A stretch of DNA of 58,948 nucleotides from Candidatus Aegiribacteria sp. (lineage in GTDB: Bacteria; Fermentibacterota; Fermentibacteria; Fermentibacterales; JCC-6): NCBI GenBank assembly GCA_021108435.1, contig JAIOQY010000030.1, positions 1 to 58,948 of the forward strand, in the 5' to 3' direction. Below, in pieces: positions 7,882 to 16,879 of this stretch (within the stretch, counting starts at the first letter, position 1; each line of letters opens with the position of its first letter). The position numbers and the translations under genes are program-made. The notes under the pieces are model-generated. The model worked only from the letters and a program-made list of their open reading frames with translations, was not told where the DNA came from and made no database searches.

Positions 7882-9172
7882 GTCCCGAGGTATCCTTGTA
7901 GTACTGGCCGGACCTTCCGGTGCCGGAAAGACAACACTTGCACATCATCTGGTTAATACTTTCAGGTCAGCGATGTTTTCTGTTTCAACGACTACAAGAT
8001 CTTTGAGGGGATCTGAGGAAGATGGATCGGACTATTTCTTCGTCAGCAGGGAGGAGTTCGAGAAGAGAATTGAAAAAGGGTTCTTTCTTGAATGGGCTGA
8101 AGTTCACGGGCACCTTTATGGAACATCGGAGGAGTGGGTTTCGGGGCAGATCGCTGAAGGACGGAGTGTAATCCTGGATATAGATGTGCAGGGAGCTCTT
8201 CAGGTAAAAGATGCCTTTCCGGAGTCAGTTCTGATTTTCATTCTTCCTGCATCTCCGGAAGTGTTGAGCGACAGGCTTATCAACAGAAGTACTGATGATT
8301 CTGAAATTATTCTTGAACGTATGAAGGCAGCAGCTTGGGAAACAGGCTGGATCGGTGCTTTCGATTACTTCGTTCGGAATGACAGGCTTGAGGACTCAGT
8401 CAAACAGGTGGAGAACATACTTCAGGGAGAAGGAAACAGACTTGTGAATATGCCTTTTCCCGATGAAGCCAGGGTTTTCGAATCGGATAGTTTCATTGGT
8501 CGTGAATACTGGAAAAACAGAAGAATCATCATTACATCCGGCCCTACAAGAGAACCGCTGGATGATGTCAGATTCATTTCAAACAGATCCAGCGGACTCA
8601 TGGGATCAAGTATGGCGGAAGCATTCAGAGATGCCGGATCTGACGTGCTTTTTGTAACAGGGTCAACCTGTAATATGAATCCTCCGGGTGTAAGTACAGT
8701 TAATATCACAACTGCTTCAGATATGCTTGCTGTTCTCAGCAATGAAGTTGGGAAAGCTGATCTGCTGGTTATGGCTGCTGCTGTGTCAGATTTTAAACCA
8801 GCATCGTATATGCATGGCAAGATGGAACGGGCAGGGGAGTGTGAGTTGCAGCTTAAAGCTACACCTGATATTCTTTCGACCCTGAATAAGACTGTTGAAT
8901 GCATGTGTCCTGTCCTTGCTTTTGCCCTGGAATTCGGAGAGGATTTTGAGGAGAAGGCTCTGAAGAAGATGAAGCGCAAAGGAGCACGCGCCGTGTTCAT
9001 AAACAGGGGAGATATCAGCGGAATTGGTATGGAAGCGACAGGTAATGAAGGAATGATCATTTTCGAGGATGGTTCCTCTTTCATGATTCATAGATGCTCA
9101 AAACGATATGCTGCTGAACTTGTGATTGCCGCGATGGGCAGATATTTTATGAAAAGGACCGGCGGAGAATGA
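7874..9172 (+). CDS. Fused guanylate kinase / phosphopantothenate-cysteine ligase (Gmk-CoaB)
   Basis: One uninterrupted 432-residue frame. Residues about 5-187 are a full guanylate kinase: P-loop GPSGAGKT (13-20), STTTRSLRGSEEDGSDYFF, LEWAEVHGHLYGT and ILDIDVQGA. It phosphorylates GMP. Residues about 216-425 are CoaB, the ligase joining 4'-phosphopantothenate and cysteine: RIIITSGPTREPLDDVRF, NRSSGLMG, AAAVSDFKP and LKATPDIL. The CoaC decarboxylase half normally fused to CoaB is absent, as is rpoZ, which usually sits between gmk and coaBC. The start is TTG at 7874 inside yicC; no ATG lies nearer the conserved N-terminus. The 28-residue linker shows no recognised fold. Its stop overlaps the UDG start (ATGA). 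Confidence 0.9.
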   Translation: MNKSRGILVVLAGPSGAGKTTLAHHLVNTFRSAMFSVSTTTRSLRGSEEDGSDYFFVSREEFEKRIEKGFFLEWAEVHGHLYGTSEEWVSGQIAEGRSVILDIDVQGALQVKDAFPESVLIFILPASPEVLSDRLINRSTDDSEIILERMKAAAWETGWIGAFDYFVRNDRLEDSVKQVENILQGEGNRLVNMPFPDEARVFESDSFIGREYWKNRRIIITSGPTREPLDDVRFISNRSSGLMGSSMAEAFRDAGSDVLFVTGSTCNMNPPGVSTVNITTASDMLAVLSNEVGKADLLVMAAAVSDFKPASYMHGKMERAGECELQLKATPDILSTLNKTVECMCPVLAFALEFGEDFEEKALKKMKRKGARAVFINRGDISGIGMEATGNEGMIIFEDGSSFMIHRCSKRYAAELVIAAMGRYFMKRTGGE

Positions 9173-9918
9173 GCTGCACCGATAAAAGCAAGACCGGAAA
9201 AGCCGGAAAGTCTGACCCGTTCTGGAATTCTGTTGCGAGTTTTGATCTTGATGAGATATTTGTACTGCCAGGGTGGATCAGTAAACTTCGCGGAGAGCGG
9301 AATACTTCTGATAGAGATATCATCTCTGTAAGTATAGATTCCGAATTGGAGGCTCTTAAGACAAGAGTTGGCGATTGTTCGGGTTGTCGCTTAAGTGCCG
9401 AGCGGAACTCAATTGTATTCGGAGGCGGTAATCCTGCTGCCGGGATAGTAATCATTGGTGAGGGCCCGGGTGCGAATGAAGACAAGCTGGGAAAACCTTT
9501 TGTGGGAAGAGCAGGAAAACTTCTTGACAGGATTCTGGCGGCGATTGACCTTGATAGAACCTCTGTATTCATTACGAATATCGTGAAATGCAGACCGCCG
9601 GGTAACAGAACACCATCGAAGGATGAAGTGGCCGCCTGTCTGTGGATACTTGAGGAACAGATTAAGATCATGAACCCTGGTGTTATTCTAACTCTGGGGG
9701 CTCCAGCAAGCAGAACCATCATTGGAAGCACAGATGGAATTGGTAAGCTCCGGGGTTCAATTCACAGATATGGAGAGATACCGGTTATTCCCACATACCA
9801 TCCGGCTGCTCTATTGCGAACAGATGCGCTCAGGAGACCGGTGTGGGAGGATATGAAGATGTTAAAACAGCTTTTACTGGAACTTGGACTTCCTCGAACT
9901 GAAAAGGATCAGGCATGA
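9169..9918 (+). CDS. Type-4 (iron-sulfur) uracil-DNA glycosylase
   Basis: A 249-residue family-4 UDG that removes uracil from DNA. The four cluster cysteines are C70, C73, C141 and C157. Motif A is GEGPGANED (98-106), followed by GKPFVGRAGKLLD; the C-terminal motif is HPAALLR. About 55 residues precede the catalytic domain without recognisable features. It overlaps gmk-coaB and dnaB by ATGA on both sides, placing it firmly in the operon. Confidence 0.9.
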   Translation: MSCTDKSKTGKAGKSDPFWNSVASFDLDEIFVLPGWISKLRGERNTSDRDIISVSIDSELEALKTRVGDCSGCRLSAERNSIVFGGGNPAAGIVIIGEGPGANEDKLGKPFVGRAGKLLDRILAAIDLDRTSVFITNIVKCRPPGNRTPSKDEVAACLWILEEQIKIMNPGVILTLGAPASRTIIGSTDGIGKLRGSIHRYGEIPVIPTYHPAALLRTDALRRPVWEDMKMLKQLLLELGLPRTEKDQA

Positions 9919-11270
9919 CAGATCAGCAGGGGCAGCGTCCCCCACATAGCCCTGACGCTGAGAAAAGCGTACTTGGAGCCATGCTTCTTGATCAGGAACT
10001 AGCCGTTGAGGCTCTGGATGCCTTGAATACGCAGGATTTTTTCGACAGAAAGCATCGAAGAATTTTCCAGGCCTGCCGTGATCTTGACGCAAGGAACAGT
10101 GTAACTGACATGGTTACGGTAAGTGAAGAACTTTCGCGGAAAAAAATGCTGGAGGAAGCTGGAGGTATTGAATATCTTGCATCCCTTACTGATGATATTC
10201 CTCTTCTCTCAAACGTGCTTCAGTATATCAGGATTATCAAGGACAAAGCAATGCTGCGTCAGCTGCTCAAGGTCAGCAGAGAGAATATTCAGGAAGTGCT
10301 TGAAGGCACCGCGGAAGTGAAGGATGTGCTTGATAGCGCAGCCAGTAAAATTATGGCGATTACCGAATCGTGCACAATGGGGGAATTCAAACCAATTTCG
10401 CAGCTGGTGTCCAGAGGGATTGAGGATCTTGAGGAACTGCGGAATACAAAAGGGTTTGTTACAGGACTGTCCACCGGTTTTAACGAGCTTGACAGAATGA
10501 CAACAGGATTCCATCCGGGGGAACTCATAATCCTGGCTGCCCGACCCGGAATCGGGAAAACCAGTATGGCTCTCAATATGGCAACTCACATCGCACGGGA
10601 GACAGATAGAGCTGTCGCCATATTCAGCCTGGAAATGTCCGACACCATGCTGACACAGAGAATGCTCTGCGCAGACGCTCATATTGGAACCAAACCGATC
10701 ATTGAAGGAACACTTGCGCAGGAACACTGGTATGAACTTCAGGCAGCCGCTGACAGGCTTCAGCGGATGAAGATATTTATCGATGATTCTGCCAGTATTG
10801 GCTCAATGGACATCCGAGCGAAAGTTAGAAGTCTCAAAAGACGGGAAGATCTGTGCATGGTCTTCGTGGATTATCTCCAGCTCATGCGTGGAGAAGGAGA
10901 GAACCGGCAGCAGGAGATTGCAAGAATATCCGGTGATCTCAAAGCTCTGTCCAAGGAGATGGAGTTACCTGTGATGGCCCTTTCTCAGCTCAGCAGGATG
11001 GCAACAAAGCGCTCTGGTTCTCCAAGACTCAGCGATCTTAGGGAAAGCGGAGCGATAGAGCAGGATGCCGACCTGGTTATGTTCCTGCATCAGCCTGATA
11101 TACACATCGAACAGGACGAGGAATATGAAGCTGAGGTTGACTATCTACGAAGAGAAACAATATTGAAGATAGGAAAACAGAGAAACGGTCCTCTCGGAAT
11201 TGTAAATCTGATATTCAGGGCTGACATAACTCGTTTCTTTCCGGTGGATTCAGAAGGATTCGAGAAGTAG
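9915..11270 (+). CDS. dnaB: Replicative DNA helicase DnaB
   Basis: A 451-residue hexameric replicative helicase. The N-terminal helical domain (PHSPDAEKSVLGAMLLD, about 10-105) precedes the RecA-like motor with linker motif GLSTGFNELDRMTTGFHPGE, Walker A ARPGIGKTS (209-217), FSLEMS, Walker B VFVDYLQLM and SDLRESGAIEQDAD. No intein is present. It overlaps the UDG gene by 4 bases and is followed 9 bases later by radA. Confidence 0.95.
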   Translation: MTDQQGQRPPHSPDAEKSVLGAMLLDQELAVEALDALNTQDFFDRKHRRIFQACRDLDARNSVTDMVTVSEELSRKKMLEEAGGIEYLASLTDDIPLLSNVLQYIRIIKDKAMLRQLLKVSRENIQEVLEGTAEVKDVLDSAASKIMAITESCTMGEFKPISQLVSRGIEDLEELRNTKGFVTGLSTGFNELDRMTTGFHPGELIILAARPGIGKTSMALNMATHIARETDRAVAIFSLEMSDTMLTQRMLCADAHIGTKPIIEGTLAQEHWYELQAAADRLQRMKIFIDDSASIGSMDIRAKVRSLKRREDLCMVFVDYLQLMRGEGENRQQEIARISGDLKALSKEMELPVMALSQLSRMATKRSGSPRLSDLRESGAIEQDADLVMFLHQPDIHIEQDEEYEAEVDYLRRETILKIGKQRNGPLGIVNLIFRADITRFFPVDSEGFEK

Positions 11271-11279
11271 GGAGAAGGA

Positions 11280-12653
11280 TTGGCCAAGAAGAAGACCCAA
11301 TTCATCTGTAACGAATGCGGCGGCAGTTCTCCTGCATGGTCTGGAAGATGTCCGCATTGCGATTCATGGAACACAATGGTTGAGGAAGTGGTTGTCAAAT
11401 CTGAAAGGAAATATGTCAATCAGCAGAACATCTGCCCAGTACCATTAACAGAGATACCGGAGATATCAGGAGAAAGACTGCAATCCGGAATTGAAGAGCT
11501 TGACAGGGTTCTTGGGGGTGGAGTACTCAAAAGTTCGGTTAACCTCATTGGGGGAGAACCGGGGATAGGAAAGAGTACTCTGATGATTCAACTCTCAGCA
11601 AAACTGGCTGAAGCGGGAGAGGAAGTCCTGTATTCAACAGGCGAGGAATCTGCGGAACAAATTGCCGGAAGAGCAAGAAGAACCGGATCCATGAATGAGA
11701 AAGTCACCATTCTTCCGGCGACTGATCTCGATCTTGTACTGGGGAATCTGGTTAATTCCGGAAGCTCAGTGCTTATTGTCGATTCAATTCAGACACTTTA
11801 TTCGCCAGATCTTTCCAGTGCCCCAGGGTCTGTTTCCCAGGTCAGACACTGTACTTCAGAGATTATCAGAACGTGTAAGTCACGGGGAATAACCGCATTC
11901 ATTGTGGGGCATATAACCAAGGCAGGTTCTCTGGCCGGGCCAAAAGTTCTTGAGCATCTGGTGGATGCGGTAATTTACTTTGAGGGAGAGGGCGATCGTT
12001 TGTACCGTCTTCTCAGAGCCGCGAAAAACAGATTCGGCTCAACAAATGAACTAGGTATTTTTGAAATGACGGCTGATGGGCTGATAAGTGTCAGTGAAGC
12101 CTCCGCTTACTTTCTTAGAAGGGATGATGCCAGAAGAACTGGGACTGTTGTTACCGCGATCATAGAAGGTACGAGACCGTTCCTTGTGGAAGTTCAGGCT
12201 CTGACAAGTACTACAAGATACGGGTATCCGCAGAGGAGCGTAAACGGTATGGATTCCCGCAGACTTCCAATGCTTCTTGCGGTTCTTGAGAAAAGATGCG
12301 GGATGGATCTCGGTAATCAGGATGTCTATGTAAATGTTGCCGGAGGAGCAAGTCTTGCGGATCCGGGAGCTGATCTTGGTGTCTGTCTGGCTGTTGCTTC
12401 CAGCAGACTTGATAAACCGGTAAGAAAAGGTATCACCGTAAGCAGTGAAATAGGGCTTGGTGGTGAACTCAGACCGGTAATCCATTTCGATTTGAGATTG
12501 AGGGAAACTCTCAATCTGGGATTCAAAACGCTGGCAGGAGCCTCTGACAACACCAAGAATGCCGGTAATGGAGCTGAAGGCTATCTTAATTTATTTGATT
12601 CAATAGAGAGCCTTCTCTCAGATAGTTCAGAAGAAGGAGGAAATTGGTTATGA
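11280..12653 (+). CDS. radA: DNA repair protein RadA
   Basis: A 457-residue RadA, a RecA-like motor that promotes branch migration during recombination. It has a four-cysteine zinc finger (C10, C13, C24, C27), Walker A GGEPGIGKST, the RadA-specific KNRFGSTNELGIFEM motif, and a C-terminal Lon-protease-like domain. The start is TTG at 11280, close behind GGAGAAGG. Its TGA overlaps the next ATG. Confidence 0.94.
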   Translation: MAKKKTQFICNECGGSSPAWSGRCPHCDSWNTMVEEVVVKSERKYVNQQNICPVPLTEIPEISGERLQSGIEELDRVLGGGVLKSSVNLIGGEPGIGKSTLMIQLSAKLAEAGEEVLYSTGEESAEQIAGRARRTGSMNEKVTILPATDLDLVLGNLVNSGSSVLIVDSIQTLYSPDLSSAPGSVSQVRHCTSEIIRTCKSRGITAFIVGHITKAGSLAGPKVLEHLVDAVIYFEGEGDRLYRLLRAAKNRFGSTNELGIFEMTADGLISVSEASAYFLRRDDARRTGTVVTAIIEGTRPFLVEVQALTSTTRYGYPQRSVNGMDSRRLPMLLAVLEKRCGMDLGNQDVYVNVAGGASLADPGADLGVCLAVASSRLDKPVRKGITVSSEIGLGGELRPVIHFDLRLRETLNLGFKTLAGASDNTKNAGNGAEGYLNLFDSIESLLSDSSEEGGNWL

Positions 12654-13663
12654 AGATTTCGGGCTGGGAAGTACGTGTACTTTTCATTCTTGTTCTCGGC
12701 CTGCTGGGGACATTCGCATTTGATGGATTTTCACCATCCCCATGGTTCGGACTTGCAGGGATCGGAATTGGGCTGATAGCTGTTCTACTGCAGATGGCCT
12801 TCGTCAGACTTCCAGCTGATGAGATAATCTATACAACAGTTGGAGCAGTTATAGGGCTGGTTTCAGGAATTCTTGTTATCGTAGCCTTGCGTATGGGTAA
12901 TCTTATTATGGCAGAATCCGGTGTCACACCACTTGTAATGATACCCTTTGTTTTCGCTTACGTTTTTGGGCATGTAGCGCTCACAAAGGGAAAGAGACTT
13001 GATCTTCTTACCGCGGAAGAAAAGAGTGAGACAGTCAATACTCCTGTTCTTGTTGATATGTCCGCTGTTATTGATGGAAGGGTGGCTGATCTGGTGCTTG
13101 CAGGTCTTGTAAGAGGTCCTTTTATTCTGCCCGATTCAATTCGAAGGAACCTTGAGGAGATGTCCGATTCTGACGATATCATCGAGCGAGGCAGGGGAAG
13201 ACGTGGGGCCGAAACCCTCGAACGTCTTGAAGAAACAGCTGGAAATTCCGGTGGTCTTGAATACAGAGATTTCGGTAAACCTGAGAAAGAAAGGTTCCGT
13301 ATACTCGACTTGCTTCGAAAAGAAGGATTGTCTCTTCTCAGCAGTGATAAGGATATTCTTGATATCGCGATTAAGGAGGGTAATCACGTAATCAATCTTG
13401 AGGAGGTTGGTCCCGCCTCAAGACCTGTTACTCTTCCAGGAGAGATCCTTTCATTGAAAATGATTCGTAAAGGGAGGAATCCCAAACAGGCTGTGGGATT
13501 CATGGATGATGGAACCATGATTGTAGTTGAAGGTGCTGAAGACAAGATAGGCGATACGATTGAGGTTCAGGCTCATACTACTTTCAGGTCTTCCGGCGGA
13601 ACAATGGTCTTCGCCAGGATTCAGCAGAACGATAGAGATAGCAATCAGGAGCCAATGAAGTAA
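12650..13663 (+). CDS. YacL-like PIN/TRAM domain membrane protein
   Basis: About 337 residues. Four hydrophobic segments occupy roughly residues 8-110 (ending VTPLVMIPFVFAYVFGHVAL). A PIN-type nuclease domain begins at VLVDMSAVIDGRVADL and includes conserved acidic residues and LLSSDKDILDIA. A TRAM domain ends the protein (GFMDDGTMIVVEGAEDKIGD). This is the arrangement of Bacillus YacL. The ATG at 12650 is preferred because GGAGG (12636-12640) is 9 bases upstream; an in-frame TTG at 12644 is too close. It overlaps radA by 4 bases. Confidence 0.88.
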   Translation: MKISGWEVRVLFILVLGLLGTFAFDGFSPSPWFGLAGIGIGLIAVLLQMAFVRLPADEIIYTTVGAVIGLVSGILVIVALRMGNLIMAESGVTPLVMIPFVFAYVFGHVALTKGKRLDLLTAEEKSETVNTPVLVDMSAVIDGRVADLVLAGLVRGPFILPDSIRRNLEEMSDSDDIIERGRGRRGAETLERLEETAGNSGGLEYRDFGKPEKERFRILDLLRKEGLSLLSSDKDILDIAIKEGNHVINLEEVGPASRPVTLPGEILSLKMIRKGRNPKQAVGFMDDGTMIVVEGAEDKIGDTIEVQAHTTFRSSGGTMVFARIQQNDRDSNQEPMK

Positions 13664-13688
13664 AGCAATACACAGAAAACCGGGGAGC

Positions 13689-14669
13689 ATGCAAAGAAAA
13701 ACCTGGGGAACCGTAATTGTTGCTGCAGGGACAGGGTCAAGATTTGCCTCCGATATACCCAAGCAGTTTCTTAAACTTCGAGGTAAACCTCTGATTGACT
13801 GGTCAATAGATACGTTTTCCAGTATAGCGTCGATCAGTGAAATCGTAGTTGTATTACCTCAGGATGAAGATCTGTGGAAACCATTCTGGAAACCTTCAGA
13901 AAAAATAAGGATTGTGCCTGGCAGCATACGCAGGCAGGATTCTGTTCAGGAGGGTTTGAGGGCACTGGATTCTCATATGTGGGTTCTGGTTCATGATGCC
14001 GCGCGTCCTCTTGTATCCGCAGGGGTTATTCAGCGGGTCATGAAGGGAACAGAGGAGACCGGAGCAGCAGTGCCAGTGGTATCAGTCAGAGATACAGTTA
14101 AGAGAATATCTTCTGAAAGCTTTGTCAGCGGAACTGTTCCAAGAGACGATCTGAAAATGAGCCAGACACCTCAGGGATTCAGACTGGATATACTTGAAGA
14201 AGTTCTTTCCTCTGCAACAGACGTTACAGACGAGTGTTCTGCGATGGAACAGGCCGGTCACGAGATTCTTGCAGTTAATGGAGATATTAGGAACATGAAG
14301 CTTACCGATCCATCTGATTTCGCGATTGTTGAGTCGCTTATATCTGAAAAGACAGAATCACGTAACGGAATCGGACTCGATTTCCATCCCTTTGTCAAAG
14401 GCAGACCTCTCCTTGTCGGAGGATGCAGAATTGATGGAAACATGGGACTTTCAGGACATTCCGATGGTGATGCCGTGTTACATGCCATTGCCGATGCGCT
14501 CCTCTCCGCCTCCAGGCTTGGAGATATCGGTATTCTTTTCCCGTCGGAAGATGAGAAATGGAAAAACGCGGACAGCGCGGAACTTCATTTCAAGAGACGG
14601 ATGGATTATCAGACAGATCGATGTTACCGTTATTTCCGATTTGCCCAGAATCGCTCCTGTCCGAGATAA
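13689..14669 (+). CDS. ispDF: IspD (with frameshifted IspF half): bifunctional IspDF, interrupted
   Basis: The first ~220 residues are IspD, CDP-ME synthase of the MEP isoprenoid pathway: IVAAGTGSRFASDIPKQF and VHDAARPLVS. From about residue 224 the frame continues as IspF (MEcPP synthase): GIGLDFHPF with the metal-binding D and H, GGCRIDGNMGLSGHSDGDAV and LGDIGILFPSEDEKWKNADSAEL. After ADSAEL (near 14586) the frame leaves the family and ends in unrelated residues. The rest of IspF lies one base ahead in the +1 frame (next entry). IspDF fusions are known in other bacteria; the break is not normal. Confidence 0.88.
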   Translation: MQRKTWGTVIVAAGTGSRFASDIPKQFLKLRGKPLIDWSIDTFSSIASISEIVVVLPQDEDLWKPFWKPSEKIRIVPGSIRRQDSVQEGLRALDSHMWVLVHDAARPLVSAGVIQRVMKGTEETGAAVPVVSVRDTVKRISSESFVSGTVPRDDLKMSQTPQGFRLDILEEVLSSATDVTDECSAMEQAGHEILAVNGDIRNMKLTDPSDFAIVESLISEKTESRNGIGLDFHPFVKGRPLLVGGCRIDGNMGLSGHSDGDAVLHAIADALLSASRLGDIGILFPSEDEKWKNADSAELHFKRRMDYQTDRCYRYFRFAQNRSCPR

Positions 14670-14847
14670 AATAATCAGCAGGATTGCAGGAATACTGAAT
14701 GTCAGTCCGGAAACAATCTGGGTGAAAGGCACAACAACAAACACTCTCGGAGATATTGGTAAAGGTAAGGGGCTGGGCTGCATGGTCATGGCAATTGTCA
14801 CCCGCTCCATTCCCGAAGCAGCATCTGAAAGTCCGGGAAATCAGTGA
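14590..14847 (+). pseudogene. ispF: IspF C-terminal part in a shifted frame
   Basis: In this frame the family sequence resumes with DGWIIRQIDVTVISDLPRI and then APVRDKIISRIAGIL...VKGTTTNTLGDIGKGKGLG, the second half of IspF including the substrate-binding TTT segment. Between SAEL in the first frame and GWIIRQI here only 13 bases remain, where E. coli IspF has about 11 residues. The frame change needs a loss of 2 (mod 3) bases, so a loss of about 14-20 bases fits both length and frame. Either the gene is mutated or the assembly dropped bases. Confidence 0.75.
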
Positions 14848-15458
14848 TAGAGTATATTCTTGAATATCTGGCGAACAACCCACCCGGAATCTGGGCCGGA
14901 CCACTGCTTGGAATAATCGCCTTTATTGAGACTTTATTTCCACCGCTTCCTGGAGATGTTCTATTCGTTGTCCTGGCAGGCTGGGCAATGATCGGTGGTC
15001 TTTCTCTCATTCTCGCAATTTCATTCGGGGTAGCCGGGTGTTTTTTCGCAAGTTGCATTCTGTTCTTCATCGGGCATGCACCCGGCAGGAAATTCGTGGA
15101 TGGATGGCTTTCCAGGAAGGTTAATCCCATACGTGTGGAGAAAGCAAAATTACTGATCAGGAAACACGGACCAGTTATTCTTGCAGGAAGCCGATTCATT
15201 CCCGGGGTAAGATCCCTGCTCGTTCTAATGGCGGGAACGAGCGGTATGCGATTTACCGTGGCAGCTCTGCCTGTAGCGATAAGCGCAATTGCGTGGTATG
15301 TCATTCTTTCGATTGCCGGTTCAATACTCGGTAATAATCTGGAAGCTGTTGAAGGATTCATGAGACAGTTTGAAGTGTGGATATGGGGTCTTCTTGGTAT
15401 CGTATTTATCGTTTTCATGTTGTTGAGAAGATTTTGCAGGAAAGGACAACAGGAATGA
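14844..15458 (+). CDS. DedA-family (SNARE-associated) membrane protein
   Basis: A 204-residue inner-membrane protein with the DedA signatures PLLGIIAFIETLFPPLPGD near the N-terminus and SRFIPGVRSLLVLMAGTSGM in the middle, plus hydrophobic helices at the C-terminus. DedA proteins are implicated in recycling of the lipid carrier undecaprenyl phosphate or of phospholipids; the substrate here is unknown. The GTG start overlaps the ispF stop (GTGA), and its stop overlaps the glgA ATG. Confidence 0.85.
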   Translation: MIEYILEYLANNPPGIWAGPLLGIIAFIETLFPPLPGDVLFVVLAGWAMIGGLSLILAISFGVAGCFFASCILFFIGHAPGRKFVDGWLSRKVNPIRVEKAKLLIRKHGPVILAGSRFIPGVRSLLVLMAGTSGMRFTVAALPVAISAIAWYVILSIAGSILGNNLEAVEGFMRQFEVWIWGLLGIVFIVFMLLRRFCRKGQQE

Positions 15459-16879
15459 AGATTCTATTTGCCGCTGCGGAAGCGTATCCATTCGCAAGTA
15501 CAGGAGGGCTTTCAGGTGTAACAGGATCTCTCCCCGTTGCACTGGAACGCGCTGGTCATGATGTAAGTCTGATAATGCCCTTCTATCGTGATATCAGGAA
15601 TCTGGATAACTATGAGTGGGATAAAACGCAGTTCTCCACTTCAGCTGGAGAGAAATTCGGTCTTGCGAGAACCGTGTTTCCCAGAAGTAATGTTCCAGTA
15701 TATCTTGTAAGCAAGGATGAGTATTTCGACAGGCCAGGTATTTACTGTACCAGTGATGGAGAAGCCTATTCAGATAGTGTGTCCAGATACGGTTTTTTCT
15801 GCAGAGCAGTTGTTTCCTTTCAGGAAAACCTTGAAAAAACTCCGGACATACTGCATTGCCATGACTGGCAGACTGGTCTGGTGCCGGCTTACGTTCGGAA
15901 TTTTCGCAAACCTGCTGTTGTATTCACGGTTCATAACATGCATTACCAGGGGAACTTTTCCCCAGAGGAATTCTCTACTACATTCCTGCCATGGTCTCTC
16001 TATACAGTAGATGGATTGGAATATTTTGGAACTTTCAGTTTCCTCAAATCGGGAATTGTTTTTTCCGATTATATAACTACAGTCAGCAGTTCGTATGCAA
16101 AGGAAATCCAGACACCGCCATTCGGTGAAAACATGGATGGATTATTCCGCAGACGCTCGAACAGTCTGACAGGGATACTGAATGGAATCGATTACGAAGT
16201 CTGGGATCCGTCCAATGATTCCTCCATTGCAGCGAATTACAGCGCGCGATCCATTGGTCCGAGAAAAATTTGCAGGAACGAGCTTATCAAAAGGCATAAT
16301 CTGAAATACAATCCTGATGGAATGATCATCGGAATTGTGTCCAGGTTCACCGGGCAAAAGGGGCTGGACCTGCTTTTTCCAATCGTCGGTAAACTTATCA
16401 GGGAAGGTTTGAATTTCGTCATTCTTGGGACCGGGGAAAAGCAATACATGGAGAAATTCAAAAAACTCTCAAAAAAGAATCCCGGCAAAGTTTCTGTTAC
16501 TCTGGATTATAATGAAGAGATGGCTCGCTCGATATTCGCGGGATGTGATCTTTTCGTCATGCCAAGCAGATTTGAACCTTGCGGGCTTGCGCAGATGATG
16601 GCCATGCGGTATGGAGCCGTACCTCTTGTCAGAAAGACCGGCGGACTTGCCGACACAGTAATCGATGAGAAAGACAACGGTTTCGGCTTTGTTTTTGATG
16701 ATGCTGATCCTGACGAACTGTTAAGAGCTGTCCTCCGAGCAAAGGGGCTGTTTGAGAACAGGCGCAAGTGGACATGGCTGAAGAAAAAATGCATGAAGCA
16801 GGATAATTCCTGGAACAACAGGGCTGAACCGTACAAACAGATATACAAAAAGGCAATTGATGTAAGGAGGGAAAGATAA
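15455..16879 (+). CDS. glgA: Glycogen synthase
   Basis: A 474-residue GT5 glycogen/starch synthase that extends alpha-1,4-glucan from ADP-glucose. It starts MKILFAAAEAYPFASTGGLS, with the KTGGL-type donor loop present as STGGLS. Later motifs are HCHDWQTGLVPAYV, TVHNMHYQGNF, GILNGIDYEVWDP, GIVSRFTGQKGLDL and the GT-B donor motif MPSRFEPCGLAQMMAMRYG. The ATG at 15455 sits in an ATGA overlap with dedA; a longer in-frame extension to 15377 runs inside dedA and is rejected. It implies glycogen storage, although no other glg gene is in this window. Confidence 0.93.
   Translation: MKILFAAAEAYPFASTGGLSGVTGSLPVALERAGHDVSLIMPFYRDIRNLDNYEWDKTQFSTSAGEKFGLARTVFPRSNVPVYLVSKDEYFDRPGIYCTSDGEAYSDSVSRYGFFCRAVVSFQENLEKTPDILHCHDWQTGLVPAYVRNFRKPAVVFTVHNMHYQGNFSPEEFSTTFLPWSLYTVDGLEYFGTFSFLKSGIVFSDYITTVSSSYAKEIQTPPFGENMDGLFRRRSNSLTGILNGIDYEVWDPSNDSSIAANYSARSIGPRKICRNELIKRHNLKYNPDGMIIGIVSRFTGQKGLDLLFPIVGKLIREGLNFVILGTGEKQYMEKFKKLSKKNPGKVSVTLDYNEEMARSIFAGCDLFVMPSRFEPCGLAQMMAMRYGAVPLVRKTGGLADTVIDEKDNGFGFVFDDADPDELLRAVLRAKGLFENRRKWTWLKKKCMKQDNSWNNRAEPYKQIYKKAIDVRRER

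Noticed and set aside
15377-15454. 26-residue N-terminal extension of glycogen synthase
   Set aside because: It lies inside dedA, and the ATG at 15455 gives the canonical GlgA N-terminus in an ATGA overlap.
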